A stretch of DNA of 64,000 bases from Pseudomonas songnenensis (GTDB taxonomy: Bacteria > Pseudomonadota > Gammaproteobacteria > Pseudomonadales > Pseudomonadaceae): positions 108,270 to 172,269 of the forward strand of contig NZ_RFFN01000008.1 of the NCBI RefSeq assembly GCF_003696315.1, read 5' to 3'. The translations under genes were made by a program, and so were the position numbers. The notes below the pieces were generated by a model. The model had not been told where the DNA came from. It was given only the letters and a program-made list of their open reading frames with translations, and did no database searches. This document shows positions 36,091 to 51,019 of this stretch, in pieces. Numbering within the stretch: the first letter of the stretch is position 1; the number at the start of each line of letters is the position of its first letter.

Positions 36091-36717
36091 TCACTCGGAG
36101 ATGACGTCGGCACCCTCGGGGATTTCGAAGGTGAACAGATCGGCCTTCAGCGGCTGGTTCATCTTCACACCCATGAACAGGATATTGGTGCGCTGACCAA
36201 CGCTGTCGATCAGTTGCATGTCATTGATCACTCCGTTGCGAAATGACAGACGCAGGTTATCGAAAAGCGTGTCCTTGGCCTTGGGCTTGAGCGTGAAATC
36301 CACGACCTCACCGGCCTCCTTGTGGAAAACCTCGAAGTTCTCACTGATGGTGGAAACGTCGCCAGACAGCAGCAGCGCCGGAGTATGAGTCAGGCGCTGG
36401 TCGAGCTCCTGGATGGTGACCTGCTCGAGATCCGGGTCATACAGCCAGACTTTCTTGCCGTTAGAGACCAGCAGCTGCTCCATCGGTGCGTCGGTGTGCC
36501 AGCGGAACTGCCCAGGGCGCTTCAATGCCAGCTCGCCGGAGGTCTCCTGCAACTGGGTACCGCTGCCATCGAGCGAAAGCTGCGAGAAGCGGCCAGTCAG
36601 GGTTTCGGCCTGATTGAGCAGACCGGTCAGTCGTTTGGTGGATGCAGCCTGGTCGGCGTGAGCCGGGGCCAGGGCAACCAACAGGACAGATGCACACAGC
36701 AAACGGATCAATTGCAT
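36091..36717 (-). CDS. lolA: Outer-membrane lipoprotein chaperone LolA
   Basis: Periplasmic carrier that takes lipoproteins from LolCDE to LolB. It has 208 residues with signal peptide [21 protein letters not shown]. The mature part has the hydrophobic half-barrel strands, such as [38 protein letters not shown] and [15 protein letters not shown], given in pieces. ATG 36717 with GAGGG five bases before is preferred over a frame start at 36738 that would put residues before the signal peptide. It lies 17 bases after ftsK on the same strand. Confidence 0.95.
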   Translation of the reverse strand: MQLIRLLCASVLLVALAPAHADQAASTKRLTGLLNQAETLTGRFSQLSLDGSGTQLQETSGELALKRPGQFRWHTDAPMEQLLVSNGKKVWLYDPDLEQVTIQELDQRLTHTPALLLSGDVSTISENFEVFHKEAGEVVDFTLKPKAKDTLFDNLRLSFRNGVINDMQLIDSVGQRTNILFMGVKMNQPLKADLFTFEIPEGADVISE

Positions 36718-36734
36718 GTAGCCCTCGAAGCGAT

Positions 36735-39140
<2,406 letters not shown>

Positions 39141-39340
39141 AACGCTTTATTTCCTGCGCCTGCGGCGCGATGAACCGTAGTCAGCCAGAACCCCGGCATT
39201 GTACGGGTTTGTCGACTCGATGGCATGCGGGTTCCGCGGCGGCTTGGGCTTTTGCCAATGCTTCGGTGTAGCATAAACGCCCGATTTCCCGGCGCGGCTC
39301 GACTGGAGCACGCTTCTCTATTTGCAACAAAGGCTTATGA

Positions 39341-40297
<957 letters not shown>

Positions 40298-40348
40298 TCA
40301 CTCGGCGGGCTTCGGCCCGCCCTCCCCTATCTGCAACTGCGTGGCGAA

Positions 40349-41029
40349 ATGCTGACCTGGCTAAAACGCGACGACCTCGAATTCCCTCCTCTCGATAAGG
40401 CTCTGCATGAACCCAACGGCCTTCTGGCGGCCGGAGGCGATCTGAGCACCGATCGGCTGCTGGCGGCCTATCGACATGGCTGCTTCCCTTGGTACCAAGA
40501 CGGCCAACCTCTGTTGTGGTGGTCTCCGGACCCGCGCACAGTGCTCTATCCGAATGAGTTGCATGTCTCGCGCAGCTTGCGCAAGCGCATGCGCCAGGGC
40601 GATTTCCAGGTGACCTTCGACCACGCCTTCAGCGACGTGATTCAGGGCTGCGCAGGCCCGCGCAGCTATGCGGACGGCACCTGGATCACCACACCGATGC
40701 AGCAGGCTTACATCCACCTGCACAAAATGGGCGTGGCGCATTCGGTGGAGGTCTGGCAGGACGGGCAGCTCGTCGGAGGACTCTACGGCCTGGCTATCGG
40801 TAGGCTATTTTTCGGCGAGTCGATGTTCAGTCGCGCCACCGATGCATCCAAAGTCGGTTTTGTCACGCTGGTAGAACGGCTGCGCGCATGGGGCTTCGCC
40901 CTGATCGACTGTCAGATGCCGACGCGCCATCTGGAAAGCTTTGGTGCCCGCAGCATTTCGCGCGAGACCTTTGCCGCCGCGCTTGCCGAGCACCTGGATA
41001 GCTCCAGCGCAGCCGACTGGCGAGCCTAG
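40349..41029 (+). CDS. aat: Leucyl/phenylalanyl-tRNA-protein transferase
   Basis: Adds Leu or Phe to proteins with N-terminal Arg or Lys, marking them for ClpS-ClpAP. It has 226 residues. Typical text includes [40 protein letters not shown] and [19 protein letters not shown], given in pieces. It begins the run aat, bpt, infA, with clpA and clpS just beyond, placing most of the N-degron pathway together. Confidence 0.97.
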   Translation: MLTWLKRDDLEFPPLDKALHEPNGLLAAGGDLSTDRLLAAYRHGCFPWYQDGQPLLWWSPDPRTVLYPNELHVSRSLRKRMRQGDFQVTFDHAFSDVIQGCAGPRSYADGTWITTPMQQAYIHLHKMGVAHSVEVWQDGQLVGGLYGLAIGRLFFGESMFSRATDASKVGFVTLVERLRAWGFALIDCQMPTRHLESFGARSISRETFAAALAEHLDSSSAADWRA

Positions 41030-41081
41030 TCGACTACCGCAAGCTGACCTACACTGAGCTCATGATTTCTGAGAGTTGACC

Positions 41082-41789
41082 ATGACTTCACTGGCTCGCC
41101 TCAAGTTCTACGCCACCCAGCCCCACGCGTGCAGCTACCTGCCCGATGAACAGGCCACTACCCTGTTTCTCGATCCCAGCCAGCCGATGGATGCGCAGGT
41201 GTATGCGGAGCTTTCAGAGATGGGCTTCCGGCGCAGCGGCGACCACCTCTACCGGCCGCACTGTCAGCGCTGCTCGGCGTGCATACCGGCACGCATCCCG
41301 GTTGATGCACCGGCCCTCAGCCGGCAACAGAAGCGGATCCTCAAGCGCAACGCTGACCTGCAGGTTCGCTGTGTTCGGCCTGCATTCAGCGAGGAGCTCT
41401 ATAAGCTCTATGCGAGCTATATCGAGAAACGGCACGCCGACGGCGATATGTATCCGCCCAGCCGCGAGCAGTTCAATACCTTCCTGGTACGGGATCTTCC
41501 ATTCTCGCGCTTTTACGAGTTCAGGCTGGACGGGCGGCTGTTGGCCGTAGCGGTCACCGATGTGCTGCCCAATGGGCTCTCGGCGGTTTACACCTTCTAC
41601 GATCCTGAAGAGGAGCGCCGCAGCCTCGGGCGCTATGCGATCCTCTGGCAGATCGGCGAAGCGGCACGCCTTGGGTTGAAAGCCGTGTATCTCGGCTACT
41701 GGATCAAGAACTGCCGAAAGATGAATTACAAGACTGAATATCGTCCAATTGAGCTGCTGGTCAATCAACGCTGGGTGACGCTCAGCTGA
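41082..41789 (+). CDS. bpt: Aspartate/glutamate leucyltransferase (Bpt, Ate-like)
   Basis: 235-residue transferase of the Ate1-related bacterial family, which adds Leu to proteins with N-terminal Asp or Glu. The N-terminal [13 protein letters not shown] and [15 protein letters not shown] carry the conserved cysteines, and the C-terminal half has [20 protein letters not shown] and [18 protein letters not shown] 41082 is preferred to an in-frame TTG two codons earlier. Often annotated as arginyltransferase, but bacterial members of this type use Leu. Confidence 0.95.
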   Translation: MTSLARLKFYATQPHACSYLPDEQATTLFLDPSQPMDAQVYAELSEMGFRRSGDHLYRPHCQRCSACIPARIPVDAPALSRQQKRILKRNADLQVRCVRPAFSEELYKLYASYIEKRHADGDMYPPSREQFNTFLVRDLPFSRFYEFRLDGRLLAVAVTDVLPNGLSAVYTFYDPEEERRSLGRYAILWQIGEAARLGLKAVYLGYWIKNCRKMNYKTEYRPIELLVNQRWVTLS

Positions 41790-41889
41790 AGTCCTTGGCT
41801 CATCGACCCATTTCGGGCACAATGCTTGCCGCTTTTGCCCGCGCACGCATGCGCCGGGTCACTCATTTGGACACCGAGGACTTTACTGA

Positions 41890-42108
41890 ATGTCGAAAGA
41901 AGACAGCTTCGAAATGGAAGGTACTGTCGTCGACACCCTGCCCAACACCATGTTTCGTGTGGAGTTGGAAAATGGGCACGTCGTTACTGCGCACATCTCC
42001 GGAAAGATGCGCAAGAACTACATCCGGATTCTTACCGGTGACAAGGTTCGCGTGGAACTGACCCCCTACGATCTGAGCAAGGGTCGCATCACCTACCGCG
42101 CCCGCTAA
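41890..42108 (+). CDS. infA: Translation initiation factor IF-1
   Basis: 72-residue OB-fold protein that binds the ribosomal A site during initiation. The sequence [19 protein letters not shown] followed by [20 protein letters not shown] is characteristic. It sits between bpt and clpA in the usual pseudomonad order and is followed by a strong terminator. Confidence 0.98.
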
Positions 42109-42127
42109 GCGAGCTGCGAGAAAAAAT

Positions 42128-42152
42128 GCCCGGTTCTGACCGGGCTTTTTTG
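42128..42152 (+). terminator. Terminator of infA
   Basis: Stem GCCCGGT (42128-42134) and ACCGGGC (42139-42145), preceded by six A and followed by TTTTTTG. Confidence 0.92.
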
Positions 42153-42193
42153 TTGCCTCATAAACCTGGCCTGCCGCAGCGGCGGGCAAACAA

Positions 42194-42219
42194 AAATGCC
42201 CGGCTAAAGCCGGGCATTT
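42194..42219 (-). terminator. Terminator of clpA
   Basis: Stem AAATGCCCGGC (42194-42204) and GCCGGGCATTT (42209-42219) with a TAAA loop, 15 bases beyond the clpA stop. On the minus strand it is followed by TTTTGTTTG. Confidence 0.9.
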
Positions 42220-42233
42220 GATATCACTGCCAG

Positions 42234-44513
42234 TTACGCCAGTTCGGCAGAAGTCTCGAATTCGAAGAACGGCTCCCCGTCCCGAATATCGATGTGCACC
42301 ACTCCGCCATGCTCGGCCAGCTCTCCGAACAGGATCTCTTCGGCCAAAGGCCGCTTGATCTTGTCCTGAATCAGCCGCGCCATTGGCCGTGCACCCATCT
42401 GCGCGTCGTAGCCATGCTCGGCCAACCAGCTGCGGGCGGCATCCGACACCTCCAGGGTCACATGCTTGTCTTCGAGCTGCGCCTGCAATTCGATGAGGAA
42501 CTTGTCGACGATGCTCTTGATCACTTCATGGCTCAGGCGACCGAACTGAATGATTGTATCCAGACGGTTCCGGAACTCCGGCGTAAAGCTCTTCTTGATC
42601 ACTTCCATCGCGTCCGACGCGTGGTCCTGCAGCGTAAAGCCAATCGAAGCCCGCGCCGCAGTTTCCGCACCGGCGTTAGTGGTCATGATGATGATCACAT
42701 TGCGGAAGTCCGCCTTGCGTCCGTTGTTATCGGTGAGCGTGCCGTGATCCATCACCTGCAGCAGCAGGTTGAAGACCTCCGGGTGCGCCTTCTCGATCTC
42801 GTCCAGCAGCAATACGCAATGCGGCTGCTTGGTGATGGCCTCGGTTAGCAGGCCACCCTGATCGAACCCGACATAACCCGGAGGTGCGCCGATAAGCCGG
42901 GATACAGTATGGCGCTCCATGTACTCGGACATGTCGAAGCGAATCAGCTCGACGCCCAGAGCGCGTGCCAGCTGGCGCGCAGCTTCGGTCTTGCCCACCC
43001 CTGTCGGACCAGCGAAGAGGAACGAACCGACCGGCTTGTCCGGTGCCTTCAGTCCTGCACGGGAAAGCTTGATGGCTGTCGCCAGCGAATCGATCGCGTC
43101 GTCCTGACCAAACACTGTGAGCTTCAGGTCGCGCTCGAGGTTACGCAACAGCTCCTTGTCCGAGCTGCTGACGTGCTTCGGGGGGATCCGCGCAATCTTC
43201 GCAACGATGTCCTCGACCTGCTCGACGTCGATGCACTTGACGCGCTGATCTTCAGGCTGCAGCCGCTGGTACGCGCCAGCCTCATCGATCACGTCAATCG
43301 CCTTGTCAGGCATATGGCGATCGTTGATATAACGAGATGCCAGCTCTGCGGCCGCGCGAAGCGCTTCATCGCTGTACTCGATATGATGGTGCTGCTCGAA
43401 ACGGCCCTTCAGGCCGCGCAGAATGCCAATGGTGTCCTCGACCGAGGGCTCGGAAACATCAACCTTCTGGAAGCGCCGTGCCAGCGCGCGATCCTTCTCG
43501 AAGATTCCGCGGAATTCCTGGAACGTCGTGGAGCCGATGCAGCGAATCTCGCCCGAAGAAAGCAGCGGCTTGAGCAGGTTGGAAGCATCCATTACCCCAC
43601 CCGATGCAGCGCCTGCACCGATGATGGTATGGATCTCGTCAATGAAGAGAATCGCATGCGGACGCTTGCGCAGCTCGCCAAGGAGCGCTTTGAAGCGCTT
43701 CTCGAAATCACCCCGGTATTTCGTACCAGCTAGCAGCGCCCCAAGATCCAACGAATAGACGACGCTATCGGCCAGCAGGTCCGGAACCTGGTTGTCCACG
43801 ATCCGCTTGGCCAGCCCCTCGGCAATGGCTGTCTTGCCGACGCCGGCTTCGCCGACGAGAAGCGGATTGTTCTTGCGTCGGCGCGCGAGGATTTGCGCAA
43901 CGCGCTCGACCTCGTGCTCACGGCCGACCAGCGGATCGATCCGCCCCTGACGTGCAAGCTCGTTCAGATTGCTCGCATAGGCATCAAGCGGATTGCCTGA
44001 AGCCCCGGCCTCGCCGCCCTCCTCATCCTGCATTTCTGCATCGTTTTCCGGACTACCGGCATTGCCCGGAACCTTGGAAATCCCATGCGCGATATAGTTG
44101 ACGACATCGATGCGCGCCACGTTCTGCTGCTTGAGCAGAAATACTGCCTGGCTCTCCTGCTCGCTGAAGATCGCTACCAGCACGTTGGCACCGGTCACCT
44201 CGCGCTTGCCGGAGCTCTGTACATGGAATACCGCCCGCTGAAGGACGCGCTGGAATCCTAGCGTGGGCTGGGTTTCACGTTCTTCGTCGTGCTGCGGGAT
44301 AAGTGGTGTGGTGGAGTCAATGAATTCCTGCAAGTCATGGCGCAGCTTGTCCAGGCTTGCGCCACAGGCTCGCAACACGGTTGCAGCCGCTTCATTGTCC
44401 AGTAGGGCCAACAGGAGGTGCTCAACCGTCATGAACTCATGACGCTTGGTACGTGCCTCTTTGAAAGCCAGATTCAGAGTGACTTCGAGCTCACGGTTCA
44501 ACATAGCTTTCAC
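42234..44513 (-). CDS. clpA: ATP-dependent Clp protease ATP-binding subunit ClpA
   Basis: 759-residue unfoldase that feeds substrates, including N-degron proteins delivered by ClpS, to ClpP. The N domain has two Clp repeats (1-145). The first AAA+ module has Walker [16 protein letters not shown] and the second has [18 protein letters not shown]-type ClpP-binding loop and arginine fingers lie in the expected places. ClpS is encoded 20 bases upstream, and the pair form one operon. Confidence 0.98.
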   Translation of the reverse strand: MKAMLNRELEVTLNLAFKEARTKRHEFMTVEHLLLALLDNEAAATVLRACGASLDKLRHDLQEFIDSTTPLIPQHDEERETQPTLGFQRVLQRAVFHVQSSGKREVTGANVLVAIFSEQESQAVFLLKQQNVARIDVVNYIAHGISKVPGNAGSPENDAEMQDEEGGEAGASGNPLDAYASNLNELARQGRIDPLVGREHEVERVAQILARRRKNNPLLVGEAGVGKTAIAEGLAKRIVDNQVPDLLADSVVYSLDLGALLAGTKYRGDFEKRFKALLGELRKRPHAILFIDEIHTIIGAGAASGGVMDASNLLKPLLSSGEIRCIGSTTFQEFRGIFEKDRALARRFQKVDVSEPSVEDTIGILRGLKGRFEQHHHIEYSDEALRAAAELASRYINDRHMPDKAIDVIDEAGAYQRLQPEDQRVKCIDVEQVEDIVAKIARIPPKHVSSSDKELLRNLERDLKLTVFGQDDAIDSLATAIKLSRAGLKAPDKPVGSFLFAGPTGVGKTEAARQLARALGVELIRFDMSEYMERHTVSRLIGAPPGYVGFDQGGLLTEAITKQPHCVLLLDEIEKAHPEVFNLLLQVMDHGTLTDNNGRKADFRNVIIIMTTNAGAETAARASIGFTLQDHASDAMEVIKKSFTPEFRNRLDTIIQFGRLSHEVIKSIVDKFLIELQAQLEDKHVTLEVSDAARSWLAEHGYDAQMGARPMARLIQDKIKRPLAEEILFGELAEHGGVVHIDIRDGEPFFEFETSAELA

Positions 44514-44533
44514 CTCTTCCCCAGCAATCGGAG

Positions 44534-44896
44534 TTAACCGTCCTTCTCGATCTCACAAAGCAGCGGGTGCTGGCATTCCCTTGCATATTGATTCACTTGC
44601 ATCGCTTTGGTTTCGGCCACATCACGGGTATATAGCCCGCAGACTGCCTGCCCCTCGGTATGGACGGCCAGCATGATCTTGGTGGCCTGCTCCCTGCTGT
44701 GATTGAAAATGCCTTCCAGCACCTCGACGACGAAATCCATCGGTGTGTAGTCGTCATTAAACATGACAACTTTATACATCGGTGGTGCCTTCAACTCTGG
44801 CTTGGCCTCCTGAACAGCGAGGCCAGACGCGTCGTCTTCGTCCCCTAAGGGCCGGTCCTGATTGAATGTTAGTCGAATCTGAGCAAATGCATGCAT
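44534..44896 (-). CDS. clpS: ClpS adaptor of the ClpAP protease
   Basis: 120-residue adaptor that recognises N-terminal Leu, Phe, Tyr and Trp and hands proteins to ClpA. The core [21 protein letters not shown] includes the conserved DDYTPM and is followed by [24 protein letters not shown] 44896 gives the usual start [14 protein letters not shown] 44902 would add Met-Arg. The long open frame upstream is not protein-like. It is divergent from cspD. Confidence 0.95.
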   Translation of the reverse strand: MHAFAQIRLTFNQDRPLGDEDDASGLAVQEAKPELKAPPMYKVVMFNDDYTPMDFVVEVLEGIFNHSREQATKIMLAVHTEGQAVCGLYTRDVAETKAMQVNQYARECQHPLLCEIEKDG

Positions 44897-45114
44897 GCGC
44901 ATAACGGTTCTAGGTCGTGGCGCCGGGGCCAGATAAATATGGACAGCTTCGCAGCCAGCTGACGAGTCGCCTTGACTATCGGCAAAACGATGATACAAAC
45001 AGTATGTGCCTATAAGGGCAAACGGGTTGCGCAACATGAGGCCTCGGGCTGCATAAGCGCGGAATGAAATGGATGTTACTCCAGTAATGGACTCCTTTGC
45101 AGAGGGATAACAGC

Positions 45115-45375
45115 ATGCTAAGCGGTAAGGTCAAGTGGTTCAACAACGCCAAAGGCTATGGCTTCATCGTAGCAGACGGCGGCGATGAGGACCTGTTCGC
45201 CCACTACTCAGCCATCCAGATGGAAGGCTACCGGACTCTGAAAGCTGGGCAAGCGGTCATGTTCAATATCCTGCAGGGTCCGAAAGGCCTCCACGCAACC
45301 GACATCCGGCCGCAGCAGGCCATGTCTGAAGCGACGGCCCCTGCTGCTCAGGGTGCTTCTACCGTAGACGCCTGA
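45115..45375 (+). CDS. cspD: Cold-shock-like protein CspD
   Basis: 86-residue cold-shock domain protein with both nucleic-acid motifs, [11 protein letters not shown] and DLFAHYSAI. The Gln/Ala-rich C-terminal tail beyond the 67-residue core and the position beside clpS-clpA fit CspD, a stationary-phase single-strand DNA binder that can inhibit replication. AGAGGG eight bases before ATG 45115 sets the start. Confidence 0.93.
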   Translation: MLSGKVKWFNNAKGYGFIVADGGDEDLFAHYSAIQMEGYRTLKAGQAVMFNILQGPKGLHATDIRPQQAMSEATAPAAQGASTVDA

Positions 45376-45390
45376 ATTTACGAAACAAAC

Positions 45391-45422
45391 AAAAAGGCCG
45401 ATCGTCTGATCGGCCTTTTTCG
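45391..45422. terminator. Bidirectional terminator between cspD and icd
   Basis: Stem AAAAAGGCCGATC (45391-45403) and GATCGGCCTTTTT (45408-45420) with a GTCT loop. It has A-run and T-run on opposite sides, so it works for both convergent genes. Confidence 0.95.
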
Positions 45423-45434
45423 TCAGGTCTCGCG

Positions 45435-46691
45435 TTACATATGGCTGATCATTGCATCGCCGAATTGCGAGCACGACATCAGCTGAGCGCCTTCCATCAG
45501 CCGCTCGAAATCGTAGGTCACAGTCTTGGCTGCGATCGCGCTTTCGGTTGATTTGATGATCAGATCCGCCGCTTCTACCCAGCCCATGTGACGCAGCATC
45601 ATCTCGGCAGACAGAATCAACGAGCCCGGATTGACCTTGTCCTGACCAGCGTACTTCGGCGCCGTGCCGTGGGTCGCCTCGAACATGGCCACGGTGTCGG
45701 ACAGGTTCGCCCCAGGAGCAATACCAATACCGCCCACTTCAGCGGCCAGGGCATCCGACAAGTAGTCACCGTTCAGGTTGAGCGTGGCAATGACATCGTA
45801 CTCGGCCGGGCGCAGCAGAATCTGTTGCAGCATGGCGTCAGCGATGGCGTCCTTCACAACGATATTCTTGCCGGTATTCGGATTCTTGAACTGCATCCAG
45901 GGCCCACCATCCAGCAGCTCAGCACCAAACTCGTCGCGAGCCACCTCATAGCCCCACTCCTTGAAGGCACCTTCGGTGAACTTCATGATGTTGCCCTTAT
46001 GCACGATGGTGACCGAGCTACGGTCATTGTCGACCGCATATTGCAGGGCTTTACGAACCAACCGCTTGGTACCTTCCAGCGAAACCGGCTTGATGCCGAT
46101 GCCACAGTTTTCCGTGAAGCGAATCTTCTTGACGCCCATTTCTTCGGTAAGGAACTTGATTACCTTCTCCGCTTCGGGTGAACCAGCCTTCCATTCGACG
46201 CCGGCGTAGATGTCTTCGGAGTTCTCACGAAAGATCACCATATCCACGTCCTGCGGCTTCTTGACCGGGCTCGGCACGCCGGTGAACCAGCGAACCGGAC
46301 GCTGACAGACATAGAGATCAAGCTCCTGACGCAGCGCGACGTTCAATGAGCGAATGCCGCCGCCCACGGGAGTCGTCAGCGGGCCCTTGATTGACACAAC
46401 GTAATCACGAACGGCTTCCAGGGTTTCCTTCGGCAACCAGGTGTCCTGATCGTAGACCTGTGTGGCCTTCTCGCCCGCATAGATCTCCATCCAGGCGATC
46501 TTGCGCTGCCCGCCATAGGCCTTCTGCACGGCCGCATCCACAACCTTGATCATCACCGGGCTGATATCGACGCCGATGCCGTCCCCTTCTATATAAGGAA
46601 TGATCGGATTGTCGGGGACGTTCAGGGTGTTATCGGCATTAACGGTAATTTTGTCACCGCTGGATGGCACCTGGATCTTTTGGTATCCCAT
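45435..46691 (-). CDS. icd: NADP-dependent isocitrate dehydrogenase, dimeric type
   Basis: 418-residue enzyme of the TCA cycle converting isocitrate to 2-oxoglutarate. The substrate loop [13 protein letters not shown] contains Ser115, the counterpart of the Ser phosphorylated by AceK in E. coli, so it can probably be switched off to send carbon to isocitrate lyase. [12 protein letters not shown] and [23 protein letters not shown] (in part) are also typical. It is divergent from the second, monomeric enzyme across 360 bases. Confidence 0.97.
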   Translation of the reverse strand: MGYQKIQVPSSGDKITVNADNTLNVPDNPIIPYIEGDGIGVDISPVMIKVVDAAVQKAYGGQRKIAWMEIYAGEKATQVYDQDTWLPKETLEAVRDYVVSIKGPLTTPVGGGIRSLNVALRQELDLYVCQRPVRWFTGVPSPVKKPQDVDMVIFRENSEDIYAGVEWKAGSPEAEKVIKFLTEEMGVKKIRFTENCGIGIKPVSLEGTKRLVRKALQYAVDNDRSSVTIVHKGNIMKFTEGAFKEWGYEVARDEFGAELLDGGPWMQFKNPNTGKNIVVKDAIADAMLQQILLRPAEYDVIATLNLNGDYLSDALAAEVGGIGIAPGANLSDTVAMFEATHGTAPKYAGQDKVNPGSLILSAEMMLRHMGWVEAADLIIKSTESAIAAKTVTYDFERLMEGAQLMSCSQFGDAMISHM

Positions 46692-47051
46692 GCTGGACTC
46701 CGTCTTCGTGGTTAGACATCGATCGTCGTTTGAGGGTAACCCACTCGAATCGCCTGAAACTACATGTTCGTTCGTCGTATGCGCAATGCCGTTCTGCCAG
46801 AGGGTGGCTCAATGGTATACTTCTGGGATGACTAACAAGTCATAAGGGACGAGCCTGTCTTGTACAAGACCCGCCTCTTGAAACCTCAGAGTTGCTACCG
46901 CAGCTCCCTGGTTCAAATGCTCGACACTCTATTGGTGCATCCATCATCACCGCGGCTAATCCCCTTCTGGCTCACCAAACAAAGAGCCAGGGCGCCTACC
47001 CGGCGCACTCGGGATCCTGTGCACGCCCAGCAAGAAGAGAGTTAACGCTAA
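46692..47051. promoter_or_regulatory. Intergenic control region of icd and idh, with palindrome at 46857-46870
   Basis: 360 bases without a convincing gene separate the two divergent isocitrate dehydrogenases. It holds a perfect 14-base palindrome, GTCTTGTACAAGAC, at 46857-46870. A GGTATACTTC -10-like stretch lies near 46814. The palindrome is a candidate operator; the protein that binds it is unknown. Confidence 0.45.
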
Positions 47052-49280
47052 ATGTCCACCCCTTCGAAGATCATCTATACCTTCACCGACGAAGCTCCAG
47101 CCCTGGCCACCTATTCGCTTCTTCCAATTGTAGAAGCCTTCGCCGCCTCCGCTGACATAGCCGTCGAAACACGCGACATCTCTCTTGCAGGGCGCATTCT
47201 TGCGAGCTTCGCCGACCAGCTGGACGCTGACAAGAAAGTCGACGACGACCTCGCCAAGCTTGCCGAACTGACCAACCAGCCCGATGCCAACATCATCAAG
47301 CTGCCGAACATCAGCGCCTCCGTGCCGCAGCTCAAAGCAGCCATTGCCGAGCTGCAAGCACTCGGTTACAACATTCCCAACTTCCCGGAAGATCCGCAGA
47401 CTGACGCTGAAAAAGATGCGCGCGCGCGTTATAGCAAGGTGCTGGGAAGTGCAGTGAACCCGGTTCTGCGCGAAGGCAACTCCGACCGCCGCGCCCCCGC
47501 CGCCGTCAAGGCCTACGCTCGCAAGCATCCGCACTCCATGGGCAAGTGGAGCAAGGCATCGCAGTCCCACGCTGACTACATGCGCGGCGGCGATTTCTTT
47601 TCCAGCGAACAATCGATCACCATGGATAAAGCTGGTGACGTGCGCATCGAGTTCGTCGGCAAAGACGGCAAGGTAGAAGTCAAGAAGCAGCTCGCCCTGC
47701 AGGAAGGCGAAGTGCTCGACGGCATGTTCATGAGCTGCAACAAGCTGCGTGCGTTCTTCGAGGAAACCCTGCAGGACTGCAAGGAAACCGGCGTCATGTG
47801 GTCCCTGCACGTCAAGGCGACCATGATGAAGATCTCGCACCCGATCGTATTCGGCCATGCGGTCAGCGTTTACTACAAGGACGTGTTCGACAAGTACGGC
47901 GATCTGTTCAAGGAACTGGGCGTCAACCCGAACAACGGCATCAGTAGCGTCTACGACAAGATCAAGTCCCTGCCCGTCTCGCAGCAGGAAGAAATTCTGC
48001 ACGACATCCACGAGGTCTACGCCCATCGTCCGGAAATGGCGATGGTCGACTCGGTCAAGGGCATCACCAACCTGCACATCCCGAGCGACGTCATCGTCGA
48101 CGCCTCGATGCCGGCGATGATCCGCAACTCCGGTCAGATGTGGGGCAAGGACGGCAAGCAGAAGGACACCAAAGCGGTAATGCCGGAGAGTACCTATGCC
48201 CGCATCTACCAGGAAATGATCAATTTCTGCAAAACCAACGGCGCCTTCGACCCAGTCACCATGGGCAGCGTGCCGAACGTTGGCCTGATGGCGCAGAAGG
48301 CCGAGGAATACGGTTCGCACGACAAAACCTTCGAGATGCAGGCCGACGGCACCATGCGCGTCGTTCTGGCCGACGGCACCGTGCTGATGCAGCACGAAGT
48401 CGAGAAAGGCGACATCTGGCGTGCATGCCAGACCAAGGACGCCCCGATCCGCGACTGGGTCAAGCTGGCCGTCACCCGCGCCCGCCAGTCCAACACCCCA
48501 GCCGTGTTCTGGCTGGATCCGGAGCGCGCCCATGACATGCAGCTGCAGAAGAAGGTCGAAGCCTATCTGCAGGAGCACGACCTGAGCGGCCTGGACATTC
48601 GCATCATGGGCTACAACGAAGCCATCCGCCTGAGCATGGAGCGCATGATCCGCGGCAAGGATACCATTTCCGTCACCGGCAACGTGCTGCGTGACTATCT
48701 GACCGACCTGTTCCCGATCATGGAACTGGGCACCTCGGCGAAGATGCTTTCCATCGTCCCGCTGATGGCTGGTGGCGGCATGTACGAAACAGGTGCCGGT
48801 GGTTCGGCGCCGAAGCACGTGCAGCAACTGGTGGAAGAAAACTACCTGCGCTGGGATTCCCTGGGCGAGTTCCTCGCACTGGCGGTGTCTCTGGAAGAAA
48901 CCGGAATCAAGACCGGCAACACCAAGGCCAAGATCCTGGGCAAGACCCTCGACCAGGCCACCGGCAAGCTGCTGGACAACAACAAGTCCCCGGCACGCAA
49001 AGTCGGCCAGATCGACAACCGCGGTAGCCACTTCTACCTGGCACTGTACTGGGCGCAGGCCTTGGCAGCCCAGGACGAAGACGCCGAGCTGAAGGCCCAC
49101 TTCACCCCGCTGGCCAAGACCCTGACCGAGCAGGAAGCGGCCATCGTCGCTGAGCTGGCGGCTGTGCAGGGCAAGCCGGTCGACATCGGCGGCTACTACC
49201 GCTCCAACCCGGAACTGACCAGCAAGGTGATGCGCCCCAGCGCAACCTTCAACGCCGCCCTGGCGGCGCTGAACGCCTGA
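47052..49280 (+). CDS. idh: NADP-dependent isocitrate dehydrogenase, monomeric type
   Basis: 742-residue monomeric enzyme with the same reaction as icd but no sequence relation to it. Typical text is [20 protein letters not shown], then [20 protein letters not shown] and [21 protein letters not shown], given in part, with the C-terminal [18 protein letters not shown]. It starts after AAGAAGAGAGTT. Many pseudomonads keep both enzymes side by side. It is not expected to be controlled by AceK. Confidence 0.98.
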   Translation: MSTPSKIIYTFTDEAPALATYSLLPIVEAFAASADIAVETRDISLAGRILASFADQLDADKKVDDDLAKLAELTNQPDANIIKLPNISASVPQLKAAIAELQALGYNIPNFPEDPQTDAEKDARARYSKVLGSAVNPVLREGNSDRRAPAAVKAYARKHPHSMGKWSKASQSHADYMRGGDFFSSEQSITMDKAGDVRIEFVGKDGKVEVKKQLALQEGEVLDGMFMSCNKLRAFFEETLQDCKETGVMWSLHVKATMMKISHPIVFGHAVSVYYKDVFDKYGDLFKELGVNPNNGISSVYDKIKSLPVSQQEEILHDIHEVYAHRPEMAMVDSVKGITNLHIPSDVIVDASMPAMIRNSGQMWGKDGKQKDTKAVMPESTYARIYQEMINFCKTNGAFDPVTMGSVPNVGLMAQKAEEYGSHDKTFEMQADGTMRVVLADGTVLMQHEVEKGDIWRACQTKDAPIRDWVKLAVTRARQSNTPAVFWLDPERAHDMQLQKKVEAYLQEHDLSGLDIRIMGYNEAIRLSMERMIRGKDTISVTGNVLRDYLTDLFPIMELGTSAKMLSIVPLMAGGGMYETGAGGSAPKHVQQLVEENYLRWDSLGEFLALAVSLEETGIKTGNTKAKILGKTLDQATGKLLDNNKSPARKVGQIDNRGSHFYLALYWAQALAAQDEDAELKAHFTPLAKTLTEQEAAIVAELAAVQGKPVDIGGYYRSNPELTSKVMRPSATFNAALAALNA

Positions 49281-49303
49281 GTCCAGACCTGAGCGTCACC
49301 ATG

Positions 49304-49332
49304 AACCCCGGCCCAGTGCCGGGGTTCGTGCT
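49304..49332 (+). terminator. Terminator of idh
   Basis: Stem AACCCCGGC (49304-49312) and GCCGGGGTT (49318-49326) with a 5-base loop, 23 bases after the stop. The T-tract is weak. Confidence 0.8.
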
Positions 49333-49382
49333 TTCTGAGGTCGGGCTCCTTATCATTCGAATATTTGTACGAGGCAGCTCCT

Positions 49383-49823
49383 ATGGATTGGCAACCACAC
49401 ATCACCGTCGCAACCGTGGTCGAGAACCAGGGCCGCTTCCTGCTGGTGGAAGAACTCAAGGCTGGTCGTCTCGTTCTCAATCAGCCTGCAGGGCATCTGG
49501 AAGCCAACGAGAATCTGCGCGAGGCTGCCGTGCGGGAAACCCTGGAAGAAACCGGCTGGGATGTCGAGCTCACCGGCGTTATCGGCATTTACCTGTACAC
49601 CGCTCCCAGCAATGGCGTGACCTATCAGCGTGTGTGTTTCGCGGCCAAAGCGCTGCAGCATGATCCACAGCGCACGCTCGATGAGGGTATCGTTGCCGCC
49701 CGCTGGTTGAGTCGCAAAGAGCTGGCCGAGCAGCCGGAACGCTGGCGCAGCGAGCTGGTCCCGCGGTGCATCGATGATTACCTGACCGGCCCCCTGCATT
49801 CGCTTGACGTGATTCGCAACTGA
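49383..49823 (+). CDS. nudJ: Nudix hydrolase NudJ-like phosphatase
   Basis: 146-residue Nudix protein. The Nudix box is intact: [20 protein letters not shown] begins the G-x5-E-x7-REUXEE pattern and ends before TGW. The operon nudJ-mnmA-hflD-purB is conserved in gammaproteobacteria and supports NudJ, which hydrolyses thiamin-precursor and nucleoside pyrophosphates. ATG 49383 ([14 protein letters not shown]) fits the family start. Confidence 0.92.
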   Translation: MDWQPHITVATVVENQGRFLLVEELKAGRLVLNQPAGHLEANENLREAAVRETLEETGWDVELTGVIGIYLYTAPSNGVTYQRVCFAAKALQHDPQRTLDEGIVAARWLSRKELAEQPERWRSELVPRCIDDYLTGPLHSLDVIRN

Positions 49824-49891
49824 ACACGGCTTCGTCAGCCAGCGGCAGCCTGTTAGAATTCCGCCCCCTTGCAAAACCTCAGCGTATTCCT

Positions 49892-51019
49892 ATGCCTGTA
49901 ACGACCCTTACCGCCCCGGAACAAACTCGCGTAATCGTTGGCATGTCCGGCGGAGTGGACTCTTCCGTTTCGGCCCTCCTGCTGCTCGAGCAGGGCTACC
50001 AGGTCGAAGGCCTGTTCATGAAGAACTGGGAAGAAGACGATGGCACGGAATACTGCACTGCCAGGGAGGATCTGGCCGATGCCCAGGCCGTCTGCGATCG
50101 GATCGGCATCAAGCTGCACACGGCCAACTTCGCTGCCGAGTACTGGGACAACGTCTTCGAGCACTTCCTTGCTGAGTACAAGGCCGGGCGCACACCGAAC
50201 CCGGATATCCTCTGCAATCGCGAAATCAAGTTCAAGGCGTTCCTCGATTATGCCCTGATGCTCGGCGCGGACCTTATCGCCACAGGCCATTACGTCCGTC
50301 GTCGTGACCGTGACGGCCGCAGCGAATTGCTCAAGGGGCTGGACCCGAACAAGGACCAGAGCTACTTCCTCCACGCGGTCGGCGGCGAGCAGTTGGCCAA
50401 GACGCTGTTCCCCGTTGGCGAGCTGGAAAAGCCCGCAGTCCGCGTGATCGCGGAAAAGCACAGCCTCGCTACGGCAAAAAAGAAGGATTCCACCGGCATC
50501 TGCTTTATCGGTGAGCGGCGTTTCAGCGACTTCCTCAAACAGTACCTTCCAGCGCAACCGGGCAATATCGAAACAGTCGATGGCGACGTAATCGGCCGCC
50601 ACCATGGTCTGATGTACCACACCATTGGTCAGCGCCAGGGACTGGGCATAGGCGGTTTGAAAGATGCCTCTGACGAGCCTTGGTACGTCCTTAGCAAAGA
50701 CCTGCAGCGCAATGTGCTGGTGGTCGGCCAGGGCAACGATCATCCATGGCTGTTTTCCCGCGCCTTGCTGGCATCTGAAATCTACTGGGTGAACCCCATC
50801 GACCTCAGCACCCCACTGAAGCTGACCGCCAAGGTTCGTTATCGCCAGAGCGATCAGGCCTGCATGCTGGAAAAGACGGCCGAGGGTTACCGGGCCGTGT
50901 TCGAAGCACCACAACGGGCGGTAACACCGGGCCAGTCTGTCGTGTTCTACGACGGCGAGGTCTGCCTGGGGGGTGGCGTGATCGAACAGGCCGAGCCTTG
51001 GTTCGAGGGCCGCCCATGA
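49892..51019 (+). CDS. mnmA: tRNA-specific 2-thiouridylase MnmA
   Basis: 375-residue enzyme that thiolates U34 of Lys, Glu and Gln tRNAs using sulfur relayed from TusE. The PP-loop is [15 protein letters not shown] (about 18-32). The catalytic cysteines are in [12 protein letters not shown] and [14 protein letters not shown]-terminal beta-barrel follows. It overlaps hflD by ATGA and follows nudJ by 68 bases. Confidence 0.97.
   Translation: MPVTTLTAPEQTRVIVGMSGGVDSSVSALLLLEQGYQVEGLFMKNWEEDDGTEYCTAREDLADAQAVCDRIGIKLHTANFAAEYWDNVFEHFLAEYKAGRTPNPDILCNREIKFKAFLDYALMLGADLIATGHYVRRRDRDGRSELLKGLDPNKDQSYFLHAVGGEQLAKTLFPVGELEKPAVRVIAEKHSLATAKKKDSTGICFIGERRFSDFLKQYLPAQPGNIETVDGDVIGRHHGLMYHTIGQRQGLGIGGLKDASDEPWYVLSKDLQRNVLVVGQGNDHPWLFSRALLASEIYWVNPIDLSTPLKLTAKVRYRQSDQACMLEKTAEGYRAVFEAPQRAVTPGQSVVFYDGEVCLGGGVIEQAEPWFEGRP

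Noticed and set aside
40487..40500. CCCTTGGTACC inside aat, resembling the TTGGTA element
   Set aside because: It encodes conserved residues Pro-Trp-Tyr of Aat and is within a coding region, so it is chance or codon-driven.
46956..49100. Long minus-strand frame opposite idh
   Set aside because: Same cause: the antisense of a well-supported gene with strong codon bias.
50675..50690. CCTTGGTACG inside mnmA, resembling the TTGGTA element
   Set aside because: It encodes Pro-Trp-Tyr in the MnmA protein; no promoter context.
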